This document shows positions 49,288 to 57,720 of a stretch of 64,000 bases of DNA, one piece after another. The DNA is from Arthrobacter sunyaminii. Lineage in GTDB: Bacteria; Actinomycetota; Actinomycetes; Actinomycetales; Micrococcaceae. Numbering within the stretch: the stretch's first letter is position 1; every line of letters starts with the position of its first letter. The stretch lies in assembly GCF_018866305.1 (NCBI RefSeq), contig NZ_CP076456.1, forward strand, positions 1,612,001-1,676,000, in the 5' to 3' direction. Position numbers and translations under genes: made by a program. The notes under the pieces are model-generated. The model had not been told where the DNA came from and searched no databases. It was given only the letters and a program-made list of their open reading frames with translations.

Positions 49288-50025
49288 GTGGCCGAGCTAG
49301 TTTTCTTTTCCGGGACCATGGACTGCGGCAAATCGACGCTTGCCCTGCAGATGGACTATAACCACAGTGCCCGCGGCCGCGGCGGAATCCTGTTCAGCCG
49401 CAATGACAGGGCGGGGGATTCGATGATCTCTTCCCGGCTGGGATTGCGCACCCCTGCGGTGGAAGTCACGGACACCACGGACTTCTGGAACGAAGTGTCA
49501 GGCCGCCGCCGGACCGGTCTGCCGGTGGATTACCTCATTTGCGATGAAGCGCAGTTCTATTCAGCGGACCAGGTGGAGCAGTTGGCTCGCGTGGTGGATG
49601 AATTGTGTGTGGATGTTTTTGCCTTCGGCATCACGTCGGATTTCCGGACCCGGCTTTTCCCCGGGTCCCAGCGCCTGATCGAACTGGCTGATCGGATGGA
49701 AGTGCTCCAAGTGCGGGCTCTGTGCTGGTGTGGCCGAAGGGCCACCCACAATGCCCGCACCGTGGACGGGGTCATGGTGGTTGAAGGGGACCAGGTTGTG
49801 GTGGGCGACGTGGGCAAGCATGCTCCCGCCGCGGCGCCGGGTGTCACCGAGGAACCGCTGTTCTCCGCGGAAGCCGTGGAAACAGCGCCGGTCGTGGGAT
49901 ATGAAACCCTCTGCCGCCGGCACTACATGCGCCGGGTCACTGCCCACCAGGCGGAGTCGATCTCCGCTGCTGATGATTCTCCGGCCGACCTGGACGTCTG
50001 CGCGGTTCATCCCCGTATCCCCTAA
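49288..50025 (+). CDS. tdk: Thymidine kinase (type II, TK1-like)
   Basis: A 245-residue salvage enzyme that phosphorylates thymidine with ATP. The P-loop is GTMDCGKST (residues 9-17), the Walker B is CDEAQF, a lasso loop is present, and the structural zinc cysteines are in LCWCGRRATHNAR and ETLCRRHY. GTG start, four bases after the upstream stop, with a GGGAGAAAGAAG ribosome site. It is longer than the typical 190-200 residues, because of an insert of about 40 residues before the last zinc knuckle. Confidence 0.95.
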   Translation: MAELVFFSGTMDCGKSTLALQMDYNHSARGRGGILFSRNDRAGDSMISSRLGLRTPAVEVTDTTDFWNEVSGRRRTGLPVDYLICDEAQFYSADQVEQLARVVDELCVDVFAFGITSDFRTRLFPGSQRLIELADRMEVLQVRALCWCGRRATHNARTVDGVMVVEGDQVVVGDVGKHAPAAAPGVTEEPLFSAEAVETAPVVGYETLCRRHYMRRVTAHQAESISAADDSPADLDVCAVHPRIP

Positions 50026-50328
50026 GAAGCTCGGGTTCCGTCACGGCTGCCGTACACGTTCTCGAAGACGCCGGATACCGGCATCGGGGAAACCCGGGAC
50101 TTCCCGACCGTGAGACATTCGACGCCCCCGATGAGCGTCCGGAACGCCACGTTTATCTCTGCATGGCCGGCACGCTGCACGTTCGTAATCACCTGGCCGT
50201 GAGGGACATCCTGAGGATGCATCCGGAGCTGGCCGGAACCCTTGACGAGAGCCGGCGTGTAAAGCACCCTATACATGTAAAGCAGCCTGTACATGGCAAG
50301 CGGCTAAACATCGGAAGGGGAGAGCGGG
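50026..50328. other. 303-base intergenic region with an 18-bp tandem repeat
   Basis: No convincing gene. It ends with two direct copies of an 18-base unit at 50260-50277 and 50278-50295 (two mismatches). A TTGACG hexamer at 50242 and TATACA at 50270 are 22 bases apart, too far for a standard promoter. Weak open frames on both strands lack family likeness. Confidence 0.5.
50260..50295. repeat. 18-bp tandem direct repeat upstream of a membrane-protein/XRE pair
   Basis: TAAAGCACCCTATACATG (50260-50277) directly followed by TAAAGCAGCCTGTACATG (50278-50295). It ends 33 bases before the membrane-protein start. The position fits operators for the XRE regulator encoded by the second gene. Confidence 0.7.
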
Positions 50329-50793
50329 ATGGAGACTGGAACGCGCACCAAGTGGGGACAGGCGAGGTTTGGTTCCGGCAGGGTGCCGGCCATGGCAGTC
50401 GCTCTGCCCAGCGGGCTGCTCCTTGGAGCAGGCGGAGGATGGCTGGCCGTGGCCACCGGCGTCACAGAGGCGAATCCGGTGCTTGGCTTTTGGGTCTTCG
50501 CGTTTTGCCTCACGATGCCCGCAACCCTGCTGGTGTACGTGGCAATTGTTGACCGCAACACCATCGAGGGGGCGGTCGAACGGCCGGATGATTCGATCGA
50601 GGCTGGCTGGCAAGACAAAGCGGCGTCCCGTTCCTTCACCGATCTCATCCTGATACTCGGAGTCGCGGGCACTGTTGTCGCATTCCTGCCGGGAGAGATT
50701 ACGGTGAACCTGAAGCTTGTGCTGCCAGCCGTGCTGATTCTGTGCGCCGTGCTCTTTGGCGTGCGCTATCTGCTGCAGCGGCGCAAAGGCTGA
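50329..50793 (+). CDS. Four-helix membrane protein paired with an XRE regulator
   Basis: A 154-residue membrane protein. Helices: AMAVALPSGLLLGAGGGWLA, LGFWVFAFCLTMPATLLVYV, SFTDLILILGVAGTVVAFL and LVLPAVLILCAVLFGVRYLL. It has a basic cytoplasmic end and no named family that I recognise. It resembles small membrane partners that are often coupled to an 80-residue HTH protein in Gram-positives. It shares a transcript with the XRE gene, whose GTG is one base after this stop codon. AAGGGGAG is a strong ribosome site. Confidence 0.75.
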   Translation: METGTRTKWGQARFGSGRVPAMAVALPSGLLLGAGGGWLAVATGVTEANPVLGFWVFAFCLTMPATLLVYVAIVDRNTIEGAVERPDDSIEAGWQDKAASRSFTDLILILGVAGTVVAFLPGEITVNLKLVLPAVLILCAVLFGVRYLLQRRKG

Positions 50794-50794
50794 C

Positions 50795-51040
50795 GTGCGC
50801 AATCGAGTTAAGGAATTCCGCGCGAACCGTGAGTGGTCCCAACAGCACCTCGCCGATGAGCTCGGCGTCTCGCGCCAAACCATCATCTCCATTGAACGCG
50901 GACGGTTTGATCCGTCCCTGCCGTTGGCCTTCCGGCTTGCGTCGCTCTTCAGCAGTACCATCGAAGACCTGTTTATCCCCGACGACTACTCTCCAGGTGC
51001 ACCCGGAACGTCCCAAGCACCGGTTGCGCCCCCGGCGTGA
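50795..51040 (+). CDS. XRE family transcriptional regulator
   Basis: An 81-residue HTH_3 protein: NRVKEFRANREWSQQHLADE then LGVSRQTIISIERGRFDPSL with LPLAFRLASLFSSTIEDLF. It matches the YozG-like class that controls an adjacent membrane protein. The GTG at 50795 is one base after the membrane-protein stop and has AAAGG upstream. The tandem repeat at 50260 is the best candidate binding site. The C-terminal 15 residues are Pro/Ala-rich. It converges with sepH. Confidence 0.88.
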   Translation: MRNRVKEFRANREWSQQHLADELGVSRQTIISIERGRFDPSLPLAFRLASLFSSTIEDLFIPDDYSPGAPGTSQAPVAPPA

Positions 51041-51043
51041 GGG

Positions 51044-52522
51044 CTAGTCGCCCTTGGTACCGAAGACGATCTCATCCCAGCTGGGTACCGAGGAACGCTT
51101 TGGCTTGATCGGACGGCGGTCTGCGCCGTCCTCGTCCTTGCCGGATTCAGCGGTGGCTGCGTCATCGGTCCGGCTGCTGCCGGAACCCATCCGGTCCCAG
51201 GGGAAATCCGTCCGACCGCCCTTGCGGCCTCCGGTTTTCTTGCCGCGTGCAGCCGGTGCGGCTTTGCTGCTCTCAGCAGCCTCTGCGGCGGTGTCTGTCT
51301 CGGTCGAAGCAGCCCGTGCAGCATCGGCGCCGTCAGCGCCGTCAGCGTGGTCCGCCTTGACGTCGGCTCCCGCGGCGGCAGCCTTGGCGGACCCCTGGAA
51401 CTTGTCGGAGCCGGTGCCTGTGCGCGCAGATGAAACGTCCGCAGGCGTGTTGGTGCCGGTATCTTCGGCTGCCTCGCTGCGGCGGCGGAAAGGCCGGGCC
51501 AGAATACTGATTTCACGCGTCTCGGAGGAAACACCGTTGGGCAGGCGAACCGAATCGGGGCGGTCCGCTGAATCCATTCCTGCAACATCCGGTGCCAGCG
51601 TCAGACGGCCGGTGCGGGGACCGCTGGAGGCGGCGTCCTCCGTTTCGGTGCGGCCCTCCCGGGGATGTGCCGCAGGGATGCTGCCCTTTGCCAGCAGCGC
51701 CGCCAGCGCGTCGTCGCCGTCTTCGTCGGCACCGAGACGCTGCCCGCGGCGGGAGCGCAGGACCTCCAGCAGGTTTGCGGTCTCCTCATCTCCGGCTCCA
51801 TCGACACCGTCAGCCTCGGGCACCGGGACGGCCTCAAAATCGAAGACGCGGTCCGCGACGGCTGTCAGTCGGCGCGACGGTACGGGGGAGTCCAGCGGCT
51901 CCAGCTCACTGAGCAGCTGCGCCCAGCGGTTGGCATTGGACACGCTCTTGCGCAGCGGGCTGAAAGTCCAGCGCGCCGGCGGTTCTTCGCCCACGGAAAC
52001 CCGGGACTTTTCATCGAGATCAAAACGGGCAACGACATCCCACGTGGAATCCGGGCGACGCCAGGCATCCCATTCGACGCTGTCGGGGTCCACACCAAAG
52101 GCCTTGAGCCGGTGATTGACCATGTCGCCGAGATTGACCGGACTGTCGCCGAACGTACTGCGGTACCCGTCGTGCGTAGCCGAGAGAGGGGCAGCCACTT
52201 CCACGGCCTGTGCCTGGCGGGCAACGTAGTCGCGTTCCGCGCGGACCGGGCCCTCATAGCGGCGGATGTGGGCGAGGTCCAGACCGGAAACCTCAGCGAC
52301 GTCTTCGGCGCTGGCGCCGGAACGGATTCGTGCCTGAATGTCACGCGGAGTCATGGCTGGGCCTTCAGGCCGCTCGGCGGGAGCTGTGGAGCGGTGCACC
52401 GAGCGGGAAACCGCCACCCGCAGCGCTTCATCCATGCGAAGCCGGAATGTTTCCCCACCCTTGCCGCTGAGCAGCAGATGCTCGCCACCCTCATGGACAC
52501 CCACGAGACGCAGATCCTGCAT
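51044..52522 (-). CDS. sepH: Septation protein SepH
   Basis: A 492-residue cytoplasmic regulator of FtsZ assembly in actinobacteria (DUF3071). The conserved N-terminal domain contains MQDLRLVGVHEGGEHLLLSG and a helix-turn-helix-like TPRDIQARIRSGASAEDVAEV, then LAHIRRYEGPVRAERDYVAR. From about residue 200 it is charged and low-complexity, and probably disordered, ending in a basic KPKRSSVPSWDEIVFGTKGD motif. I chose the ATG at 52522, with GGTGGAGG eight bases upstream; the frame is open five codons further. Confidence 0.92.
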   Translation of the reverse strand: MQDLRLVGVHEGGEHLLLSGKGGETFRLRMDEALRVAVSRSVHRSTAPAERPEGPAMTPRDIQARIRSGASAEDVAEVSGLDLAHIRRYEGPVRAERDYVARQAQAVEVAAPLSATHDGYRSTFGDSPVNLGDMVNHRLKAFGVDPDSVEWDAWRRPDSTWDVVARFDLDEKSRVSVGEEPPARWTFSPLRKSVSNANRWAQLLSELEPLDSPVPSRRLTAVADRVFDFEAVPVPEADGVDGAGDEETANLLEVLRSRRGQRLGADEDGDDALAALLAKGSIPAAHPREGRTETEDAASSGPRTGRLTLAPDVAGMDSADRPDSVRLPNGVSSETREISILARPFRRRSEAAEDTGTNTPADVSSARTGTGSDKFQGSAKAAAAGADVKADHADGADGADAARAASTETDTAAEAAESSKAAPAARGKKTGGRKGGRTDFPWDRMGSGSSRTDDAATAESGKDEDGADRRPIKPKRSSVPSWDEIVFGTKGD

Positions 52523-52719
52523 GAACCAATCCTCCACCCGATAGCAATTCCTTCTGGAAACAATGCCACCCGCAGCGCCGAAAGCCTACTGTTTGCAGGG
52601 GCGTGGCGCGGATCGCCGCCTCCTGCTGCCGCTTTTTTTGAGCATCCGGAGGCGCCGGGACGGCCCGATGGTGGTTTTTCGCTTTCGACTAGACAAAAAT
52701 CTCCGGTTTACGGGCACAA

Positions 52720-52738
52720 AACGCAACCCCGTTGCGTT
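52720..52738. promoter_or_regulatory. Inverted repeat AACGCAA-N5-TTGCGTT
   Basis: A perfect 7-bp dyad upstream of the DUF4193 gene. Candidate operator; binding protein unknown. Confidence 0.5.
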
Positions 52739-52760
52739 GATACCTCAGAACCTGCAAGCG

Positions 52761-52777
52761 GCCGGTTCCGAACCGGC
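52761..52777. promoter_or_regulatory. 17-base palindrome
   Basis: GCCGGTTCCGAACCGGC is palindromic except at its central base. It lies 58 bases before the DUF4193 start. Operator or hairpin; not assignable. Confidence 0.5.
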
Positions 52778-52835
52778 AGGACGGGCTCAACACAATCTTC
52801 TCCAACAACTCGACCGGATGGTGAGAGTACATATT

Positions 52836-53138
52836 ATGGCGACAGACTATGATGCGCCGCGCAAGACAGAAGAGGACGTCAGCGAGGAATCAATTGAAGA
52901 GCTGAAGACGCGCCGCACTGCGACCACGCAGTCCGCGGTGGTGGATGAAGACGAGGCGGAAGCGGCGGACAGCTTCGAGCTGCCGGGCGCGGACCTCTCC
53001 GGGGAAGAGCTCCTGGTGCGTGTACTGCCTCCGCAGGCGGACGAATTCACCTGCGCGTCCTGTTTCCTGGTGCGGCACAGGTCGCAGATAGCCCTGGAAA
53101 AGGACGGTTTGGCCTACTGCACGGACTGTGAGGGCTGA
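52836..53138 (+). CDS. DUF4193 small zinc-ribbon-like protein
   Basis: A 100-residue actinobacterial protein of DUF4193. It has an acidic middle (VVDEDEAEAADSFELPGADL), then a C-terminal EFTCASCFLVRHRSQIA and YCTDCEG, with four cysteines that could bind zinc. The function is unknown, but the family is near-universal in actinobacteria and lies beside dut and sigA in mycobacteria. I chose the ATG at 52836; the frame is open upstream but without conserved residues. Confidence 0.88.
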   Translation: MATDYDAPRKTEEDVSEESIEELKTRRTATTQSAVVDEDEAEAADSFELPGADLSGEELLVRVLPPQADEFTCASCFLVRHRSQIALEKDGLAYCTDCEG

Positions 53139-53153
53139 GCGGTCTCTGAGTGG

Positions 53154-53618
53154 TTAGCTGTTTAGTGCGCGGACCAGATCCTCGGGATGGCGGGTGGACG
53201 TGAGCCAGTACGGCGTGCGGTCTGCGGGGTCGGTGATCTCGATCTTGACCACCGGCGAAATCCAGCCGCGAATGCACATGTACGAGGTGGCGTTCAGGCC
53301 CCGGCCGCGCTGATACGTGGCATCATCTCCACGGAAGCCCTCCACCGATCCGATATGGACCCGCTCAATTTCCGCCTTGCCTACCTGCAGGGTGTCCGGC
53401 GTGACCCGGATGGTCGGGGTGCTGAGAAGCAGCAAAACCGTCAGAATCACGGCGACCACAACGGCGGCAATTATCCCGGTTTCCATGCTGATGGGTACGA
53501 ACACGAGGATGCTTGAGGCTGACACGCCCAGGACCATCACCCAGATCCAGAATGAGGGAAGAAGCCGCTCCGAGTAGAGAACGGTGCTGGCGGGAGTCTG
53601 GGCAGAGGGGGATGACAT
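53154..53618 (-). CDS. DUF3093 membrane-anchored protein
   Basis: A 154-residue protein with two adjacent helices (LPSFWIWVMVLGVSASSILV and TGIIAAVVVAVILTVLLLLS), followed by a soluble C-terminal domain (TLQVGKAEIERVHIGSVEGF and CIRGWISPVVKIEITDPAD). This layout defines DUF3093, a conserved actinobacterial family of unknown role. The start is the ATG at 53618. It is convergent with DUF4193 and divergent from dut. Confidence 0.88.
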   Translation of the reverse strand: MSSPSAQTPASTVLYSERLLPSFWIWVMVLGVSASSILVFVPISMETGIIAAVVVAVILTVLLLLSTPTIRVTPDTLQVGKAEIERVHIGSVEGFRGDDATYQRGRGLNATSYMCIRGWISPVVKIEITDPADRTPYWLTSTRHPEDLVRALNS

Positions 53619-53736
53619 ACCTCCAGCTTGGCATCTTTGTTCCGTCATTTCATCTTGGTGCCCGGCGGGGGGAATTGCCGTTCCGCCACGTTCGGAGAAG
53701 CGTCAGGAAAACACGCTAAAGTGAGGTGCGGTATTC

Positions 53737-53753
53737 CCCGGGAGCCTCCCGGG
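53737..53753. promoter_or_regulatory. Hairpin in the dut upstream region
   Basis: CCCGGGAGCCTCCCGGG is a perfect 7-bp inverted repeat with a three-base loop, about 75 bases before the dut start. Possible operator or leader hairpin. Confidence 0.45.
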
Positions 53754-53827
53754 CAGAACTGTAAGACGCAGCCACGCGGACCTGATCGGGACGCGGGCCA
53801 CACATCAATGAAGTCGGAGACACACCG

Positions 53828-54298
53828 GTGCTTGAAGCAGGCCCCACAATGACCGTGCAGCTGAAGATGCTCGACGACGGACTGGAACCGCCGTCGTACG
53901 CCCATCCGGGCGACGCAGGCGCGGACCTTCGCACCCGGATCGACTTTGTCCTGGAGCCGGGGGAGCGGAGGCTTGTTCCCACCGGCGTGGCTTTGGCCCT
54001 TCCTTTCGGCTATGCAGCGTTCATTCATCCCCGTTCGGGGCTGGCCACCAAACACGGCCTCACCGTTGTGAATGCTCCCGGCACTGTCGACGCCGGCTAC
54101 CGGGGCGAGATCAGTGTCACGCTCCTCAACACCGACACCACCACCCCAATTACCCTGAAGCGCGGTGACAGGATCGCCCAGATGGTGATTCAGCGGGTGG
54201 AGACTGCGTCTTTTGAACTGGTCGATGAACTGTCCGAATCCGTTCGCGGCACCGGCGGATTCGGTTCCACCGGCGGCTTTGCTGCACTGCCTGCCTAG
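53828..54298 (+). CDS. dut: dUTP diphosphatase
   Basis: A 156-residue trimeric enzyme that hydrolyses dUTP to dUMP and keeps uracil out of DNA. All five motifs are visible: HPGDAGADL, PRSGLATKHG, NAPGTVDAGYRGE, GDRIAQMVIQ, and the flexible C-terminal RGTGGFGSTGG. The GTG at 53828 has CGGAG upstream and is used here; an ATG at 53849 gives a seven-residue shorter protein. It heads a plus-strand series with DUF3710, OB-fold and DUF3159. Confidence 0.97.
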   Translation: MLEAGPTMTVQLKMLDDGLEPPSYAHPGDAGADLRTRIDFVLEPGERRLVPTGVALALPFGYAAFIHPRSGLATKHGLTVVNAPGTVDAGYRGEISVTLLNTDTTTPITLKRGDRIAQMVIQRVETASFELVDELSESVRGTGGFGSTGGFAALPA

Positions 54299-54356
54299 AG
54301 CGGCTGTCCCGGGGGCCGGCAGCGTGAGGCCTCCTACAAGAGAGAGGAACCCGGTC

Positions 54357-55082
54357 ATGGCATTTGGGCGACTGAAGAAGAACAAGCAGGATCAAGCCAA
54401 GCAGGATCAGGAAGAACAAGGGCAGGACGGCGCCGACGAAGTTGTCGACGCTGCAGCCGGCTCCGAAACGGGCGCGGCCACGGGCCCGTGGGACGTCAGC
54501 GACAAGCCGTCCGAGGACGGCTATGTGGATCTGGGTGCGCTGCGCATTGCGGCAGCCCAGGGCCTCCAGCTGCGCCTGGAAGTTGAAGAGAAGACCCAGC
54601 GGGTGGTTGCGGTGACCCTCGACCTGAACGGCTCAAGCCTGCAGCTGCAGGCTTTTGCGGCACCCCGCTCAGAGACTCTCTGGGATGACATCCGCGGACA
54701 GATCGGCAAATCCGTAGGTTCGCAGGGCGGCACCGTGGATGAGCTCGACGGCGTTTTCGGCACCGAACTCCTGGCGAAGGTTCCGGCCCAGGCCCAGGAC
54801 GGGTCCAAGGGGTACCGCGTGGCCCGGTTCGTCGGTGTGGATGGCCCGCGCTGGTTCCTGCGCGGCGTCTTCGGCGGCCCTGCCGCTCTTGATCCGCAGG
54901 AGGCCGGTCCGCTGGAAGACGTCTTCCGCAACGTCGTCGTGGTCCGCGGTGAACAGCCGCTTCCGCCGCGGGACCTGCTGCAGCTGCGTTTGCCGCGTGA
55001 TGCTTCGCCCCTGCCCCGGCCTGCCGCGCCGGTCAAACCGGGTCCGCCGGAGCGCGGCCCTGAAATCACGACCATCGGCTGA
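54357..55082 (+). CDS. DUF3710 family protein
   Basis: A 241-residue protein of the actinobacterial DUF3710 family, known from the dut neighbourhood. The first 40 residues are Lys/Gln/Glu-rich and disordered. The core has YVDLGALRIAAAQGLQLRLE, SLQLQAFAAPRSETLWDDIR and GPRWFLRGVFGGPAALDP, then a Pro-rich tail. The function is unknown. It lies 58 bases after dut and 4 bases before the OB-fold gene, and is probably co-transcribed with them. Confidence 0.88.
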   Translation: MAFGRLKKNKQDQAKQDQEEQGQDGADEVVDAAAGSETGAATGPWDVSDKPSEDGYVDLGALRIAAAQGLQLRLEVEEKTQRVVAVTLDLNGSSLQLQAFAAPRSETLWDDIRGQIGKSVGSQGGTVDELDGVFGTELLAKVPAQAQDGSKGYRVARFVGVDGPRWFLRGVFGGPAALDPQEAGPLEDVFRNVVVVRGEQPLPPRDLLQLRLPRDASPLPRPAAPVKPGPPERGPEITTIG

Positions 55083-55086
55083 GCTG

Positions 55087-55443
55087 ATGCCCACCGAGCA
55101 ATCCGCGCTCCCCGGCAAGCAGGGCCCGGTTCCCGTCAGTTCCCTGCCCGAACGGGGCCGGGTCTACAGCGGCGGGTACGTGGAGTCCATCACCGTGGTT
55201 CCGGCGACGGAGCCTCCGCGCTTCACCGCCATGGTGGAGGACCGCGAAGCCGCGTACCGCGATCCGGCGTCCCGCAAGCCGCGTGCCCGGGTCCGTCTCA
55301 TCTGGATTGGACAACGCCGTGTGCCCGGAGTGGAAGCCGGCACCCAGCTGGCGTTTGAGGGCATGGTCAGTACCGTGGGAAGCTATCCCACCATCTACAA
55401 CCCCCGTTATGAAATCATCGGACGTCCGGAGAACGAAACATGA
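55087..55443 (+). CDS. OB-fold nucleic-acid-binding domain protein
   Basis: A 118-residue protein that is a single OB-fold: GRVYSGGYVESITVVPATEP, RVRLIWIGQRRVPGV, and FEGMVSTVGSYPTIYNPRYE. It occupies the same place as the RecG-wedge-like OB protein of the mycobacterial dut cluster. Nucleic-acid binding is inferred from the fold. The ATG at 55087 is four bases after the DUF3710 stop, and its own stop overlaps the DUF3159 start (ATGA). Confidence 0.85.
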   Translation: MPTEQSALPGKQGPVPVSSLPERGRVYSGGYVESITVVPATEPPRFTAMVEDREAAYRDPASRKPRARVRLIWIGQRRVPGVEAGTQLAFEGMVSTVGSYPTIYNPRYEIIGRPENET

Positions 55444-56198
55444 CTGAGCGACCCGGCAGCGACCTGCCCGAATACCGTCGGACGGCTGAGCCTTCCGGCG
55501 GGAACCCTCAGGCCGAGGAGCAACAGGCGACACTCGGCGACGTCGCCGGTGCCTACGCGGCCAAGGCGGGAGTGGAACGCGGAGACGACGGGCAGATCGA
55601 TGTGCTCAAGTCAGTCGGCGGGGTGCGCGGGCTCGCGGAGGCCATTGTTCCCGGCCTGCTCTTTACCTTGCTTTTCACGCTGACGTCGGAGCTGTACTTG
55701 TCGCTCGGCGCAGCAGTGGCTTCGGCGGCGGCCTTCTCAGCGGCCAATCTGGTGCAGAAACGTCCCCTGATGCAGTCCCTGACAGGGGTAATCGGCGTCA
55801 TCATCTGCGCCGTCTTCGCCCTGCGCAGCGGCAGCGGGACAGAGTTCTTCCTGCCGGGCTTTTTCGTCAATGCCGCGTACATCCTGGCGTTTGCCGTTTC
55901 GATTGCCGTCCGCTGGCCGGTGGCCGGACTCCTGTTCGGATTCATCCGCGGTGAGAACCTGGAATGGCGGGCAAGCCGGAAGCGGATCCGCGCCTATGCA
56001 CTGGCCACCTGGATCATCATCGCGGTGTTCGCCCTGCGCCTCGGCGTTCAGCTTCCGCTGTATCTGGCGGACAACGTGGGGGCGCTGGGCACCATGCGCC
56101 TGGCCATGGGCGTTCCCCTGTATGCCCTGGGGCTGTGGCTGGCCTGGATGGTGTCCCGGCCGTTGACCCAGCAGGAGTCCGGGAAGCACCCGGGCTAG
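55440..56198 (+). CDS. DUF3159 membrane protein
   Basis: A 252-residue integral membrane protein of DUF3159. The soluble N-terminus (about 60 residues) is followed by about six helices (for example GLLFTLLFTLTSELYLSLGA and LTGVIGVIICAVFALRSG). It is a conserved neighbour of trkA genes in actinobacteria, so a role in ion homeostasis is plausible but unproven. Translationally coupled to the OB-fold gene. The stop overlaps the trkA stop by four bases in a convergent arrangement. Confidence 0.88.
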   Translation: MTERPGSDLPEYRRTAEPSGGNPQAEEQQATLGDVAGAYAAKAGVERGDDGQIDVLKSVGGVRGLAEAIVPGLLFTLLFTLTSELYLSLGAAVASAAAFSAANLVQKRPLMQSLTGVIGVIICAVFALRSGSGTEFFLPGFFVNAAYILAFAVSIAVRWPVAGLLFGFIRGENLEWRASRKRIRAYALATWIIIAVFALRLGVQLPLYLADNVGALGTMRLAMGVPLYALGLWLAWMVSRPLTQQESGKHPG

Positions 56199-56887
56199 GA
56201 CGTTTCAGGCTCGGAACCGGGCCGGGACCGCTCAGGCAGCAGGACGGCCCGCAGCTGGTCTTCGGCTGCGATGGTGCAGATAAAGAACAGTTCGTCGCCG
56301 GGCTCAATGACGTCATCCCTGCTGGGGGTGATGGGGGCGTCGTCGCGGAGGATAGCCGTCACCGTGGTGTCCAGGGGCCAGTCAATGGACCCGAGGGTCT
56401 TGCCGGTCAACGGCGAATCGGACGGAACCGTGAACTCCACCATCGAGGCCACTCCGGTTTGCAGCGTAAGCAGCCGTACCAGGTCGCCGACCTCCACGGC
56501 TTCCTCCACGAGGGCAGTCATCAGGCGCGGTGTATTCACTGCCACGTCGACACCCCAGGAATCATCGAACATCCAGTCGTTCTTGGGATTGTTCACCCGG
56601 CCCACGGTGCGTGCCACACCGAACTCGCTCTTGGCCAGCAGTGAGACCACCAAATTGACCTTGTCGTCCCCGGTGGCGGAGACCATAACGTCGGCCTCCT
56701 CCAGCCGGGCATCCTTCAGCGTGGTCAGCTCGCACGCGTCGCCAATCAGCCAATGCGCGCCCAACAGTCCGCTGCGTCCCACCACCTCGGGCTTTTCATC
56801 AATGAGAAGTACCTCGTGGTGGTGGGAAAGAAGCTCCTTGGCGATGGAGGACCCCACACTCCCGGCGCCTGCAATCACAACTTTCAC
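56195..56887 (-). CDS. trkA: TrkA-type potassium channel regulatory protein (second copy)
   Basis: A 230-residue RCK protein: an N-terminal Rossmann domain (VVIAGAGSVGSSIAKELLSH) that binds NAD(H) or ATP, followed by a TrkA-C domain (DDAPITPSRDDVIEPGDELF). It would gate a Trk/Ktr K+ channel whose membrane subunit is not in the window. It corresponds to the CeoC/CeoB pair of mycobacteria. It overlaps the preceding trkA gene by four bases (ATGA), so the two subunits are made together and may form a heteromeric ring. Confidence 0.9.
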   Translation of the reverse strand: MKVVIAGAGSVGSSIAKELLSHHHEVLLIDEKPEVVGRSGLLGAHWLIGDACELTTLKDARLEEADVMVSATGDDKVNLVVSLLAKSEFGVARTVGRVNNPKNDWMFDDSWGVDVAVNTPRLMTALVEEAVEVGDLVRLLTLQTGVASMVEFTVPSDSPLTGKTLGSIDWPLDTTVTAILRDDAPITPSRDDVIEPGDELFFICTIAAEDQLRAVLLPERSRPGSEPETS

Positions 56888-57558
56888 TGCTTCTCCCTGA
56901 CCGGCGCAACCGAAAGGATGCGGCTGATTTCGCTGGTGCGCTCCACGTTCATCATGGCGTGCAGGACATCGCCCTGCTGGTAACTGGTGTCCGGGCGGGG
57001 GAGTATTCCCTCGCCGAACCGGGTGACGTAGGCGATACGGACCTCGGCTGCCTGTTCAATGCCGCTGAGCGTTGTGCCCAGCCAGCCCTCGTGCAGGGAC
57101 AGTTCGCCCAGGATCAGCCGGCCGGATGACTCGCGGAAGTCTCCGTTAATGCTCTGCTCCGGCAGGATGCGCCGCAGCACCTGGTCGGCGCTCCAGCGCA
57201 CTGCCGCGACTGTGGGGATGCCGAGCCGCTGGTAGATTTCCGCGCGTCCGGGGTCGTAGATCCGTGCCACCACATGCGGGACGTGGAACGTCTCGCGCGC
57301 CACCCGGGTAGCCAGAATGTTGGAATTGTCACCCGAAGAAACGGCTGCGAAGGCGTAAGCCTCCTCGATTCCGGCCTCTCTGAGGGTCACCCGGTCAAAG
57401 CCGACGCCGGTGACTTTCCGGCCCGTGAAGGTGTGCCGCAAACGCCTGAACGCCCGCTCATCCTGGTCAATGACGGCCACGGTATGCCCGGCATTGTCCA
57501 GTGTGTGGGCCAGCGACACGCCCACTCGCCCGCATCCCATGATGACGTAATGGGCCAC
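56884..57558 (-). CDS. trkA: TrkA-type potassium channel regulatory protein (first copy)
   Basis: A 224-residue RCK protein with Rossmann motif YVIMGCGRVGVSLAHTL and a TrkA-C tail (RFGEGILPRPDTSYQQGDVL). The GTG at 57558 begins the canonical protein; an open frame further up to 58203 has no family likeness and overlaps the methyltransferase. It binds nucleotides and controls K+ uptake with its neighbour. The two copies share the fold but are divergent in sequence, as usual for this pair. Confidence 0.9.
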   Translation of the reverse strand: MAHYVIMGCGRVGVSLAHTLDNAGHTVAVIDQDERAFRRLRHTFTGRKVTGVGFDRVTLREAGIEEAYAFAAVSSGDNSNILATRVARETFHVPHVVARIYDPGRAEIYQRLGIPTVAAVRWSADQVLRRILPEQSINGDFRESSGRLILGELSLHEGWLGTTLSGIEQAAEVRIAYVTRFGEGILPRPDTSYQQGDVLHAMMNVERTSEISRILSVAPVREKQ

Positions 57559-57720
57559 CTGCCACCTCGGTTCCTGATGATCGACTGCGAAAAAACCCAA
57601 CCGCCAGCATAGACCTGTGAAGGCGGGCGTGCGGTCCGGCCTGCGGGCCCGGCGAATATGCACCGGGGCGCAGGCATGATGTGATGGTCTTTTAGGCTCC
57701 ATCAGGAAGTATCCGGCACT

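Larger units (their letters stand above)
52523..52835. other. 313-base divergent region with two inverted repeats
   Basis: Promoter region between sepH and the DUF4193 gene. It holds AACGCAA-N5-TTGCGTT (52720-52738) and a near-perfect 17-base palindrome GCCGGTTCCGAACCGGC (52761-52777). No gene is supported. The DUF4193 start has only weak ribosome-site similarity. Confidence 0.6.

Noticed and set aside
50022..50294. A 90-residue minus-strand frame in the tdk/XRE gap
   Set aside because: No family likeness, no ribosome site, and it crosses the tandem repeat; most likely noise.
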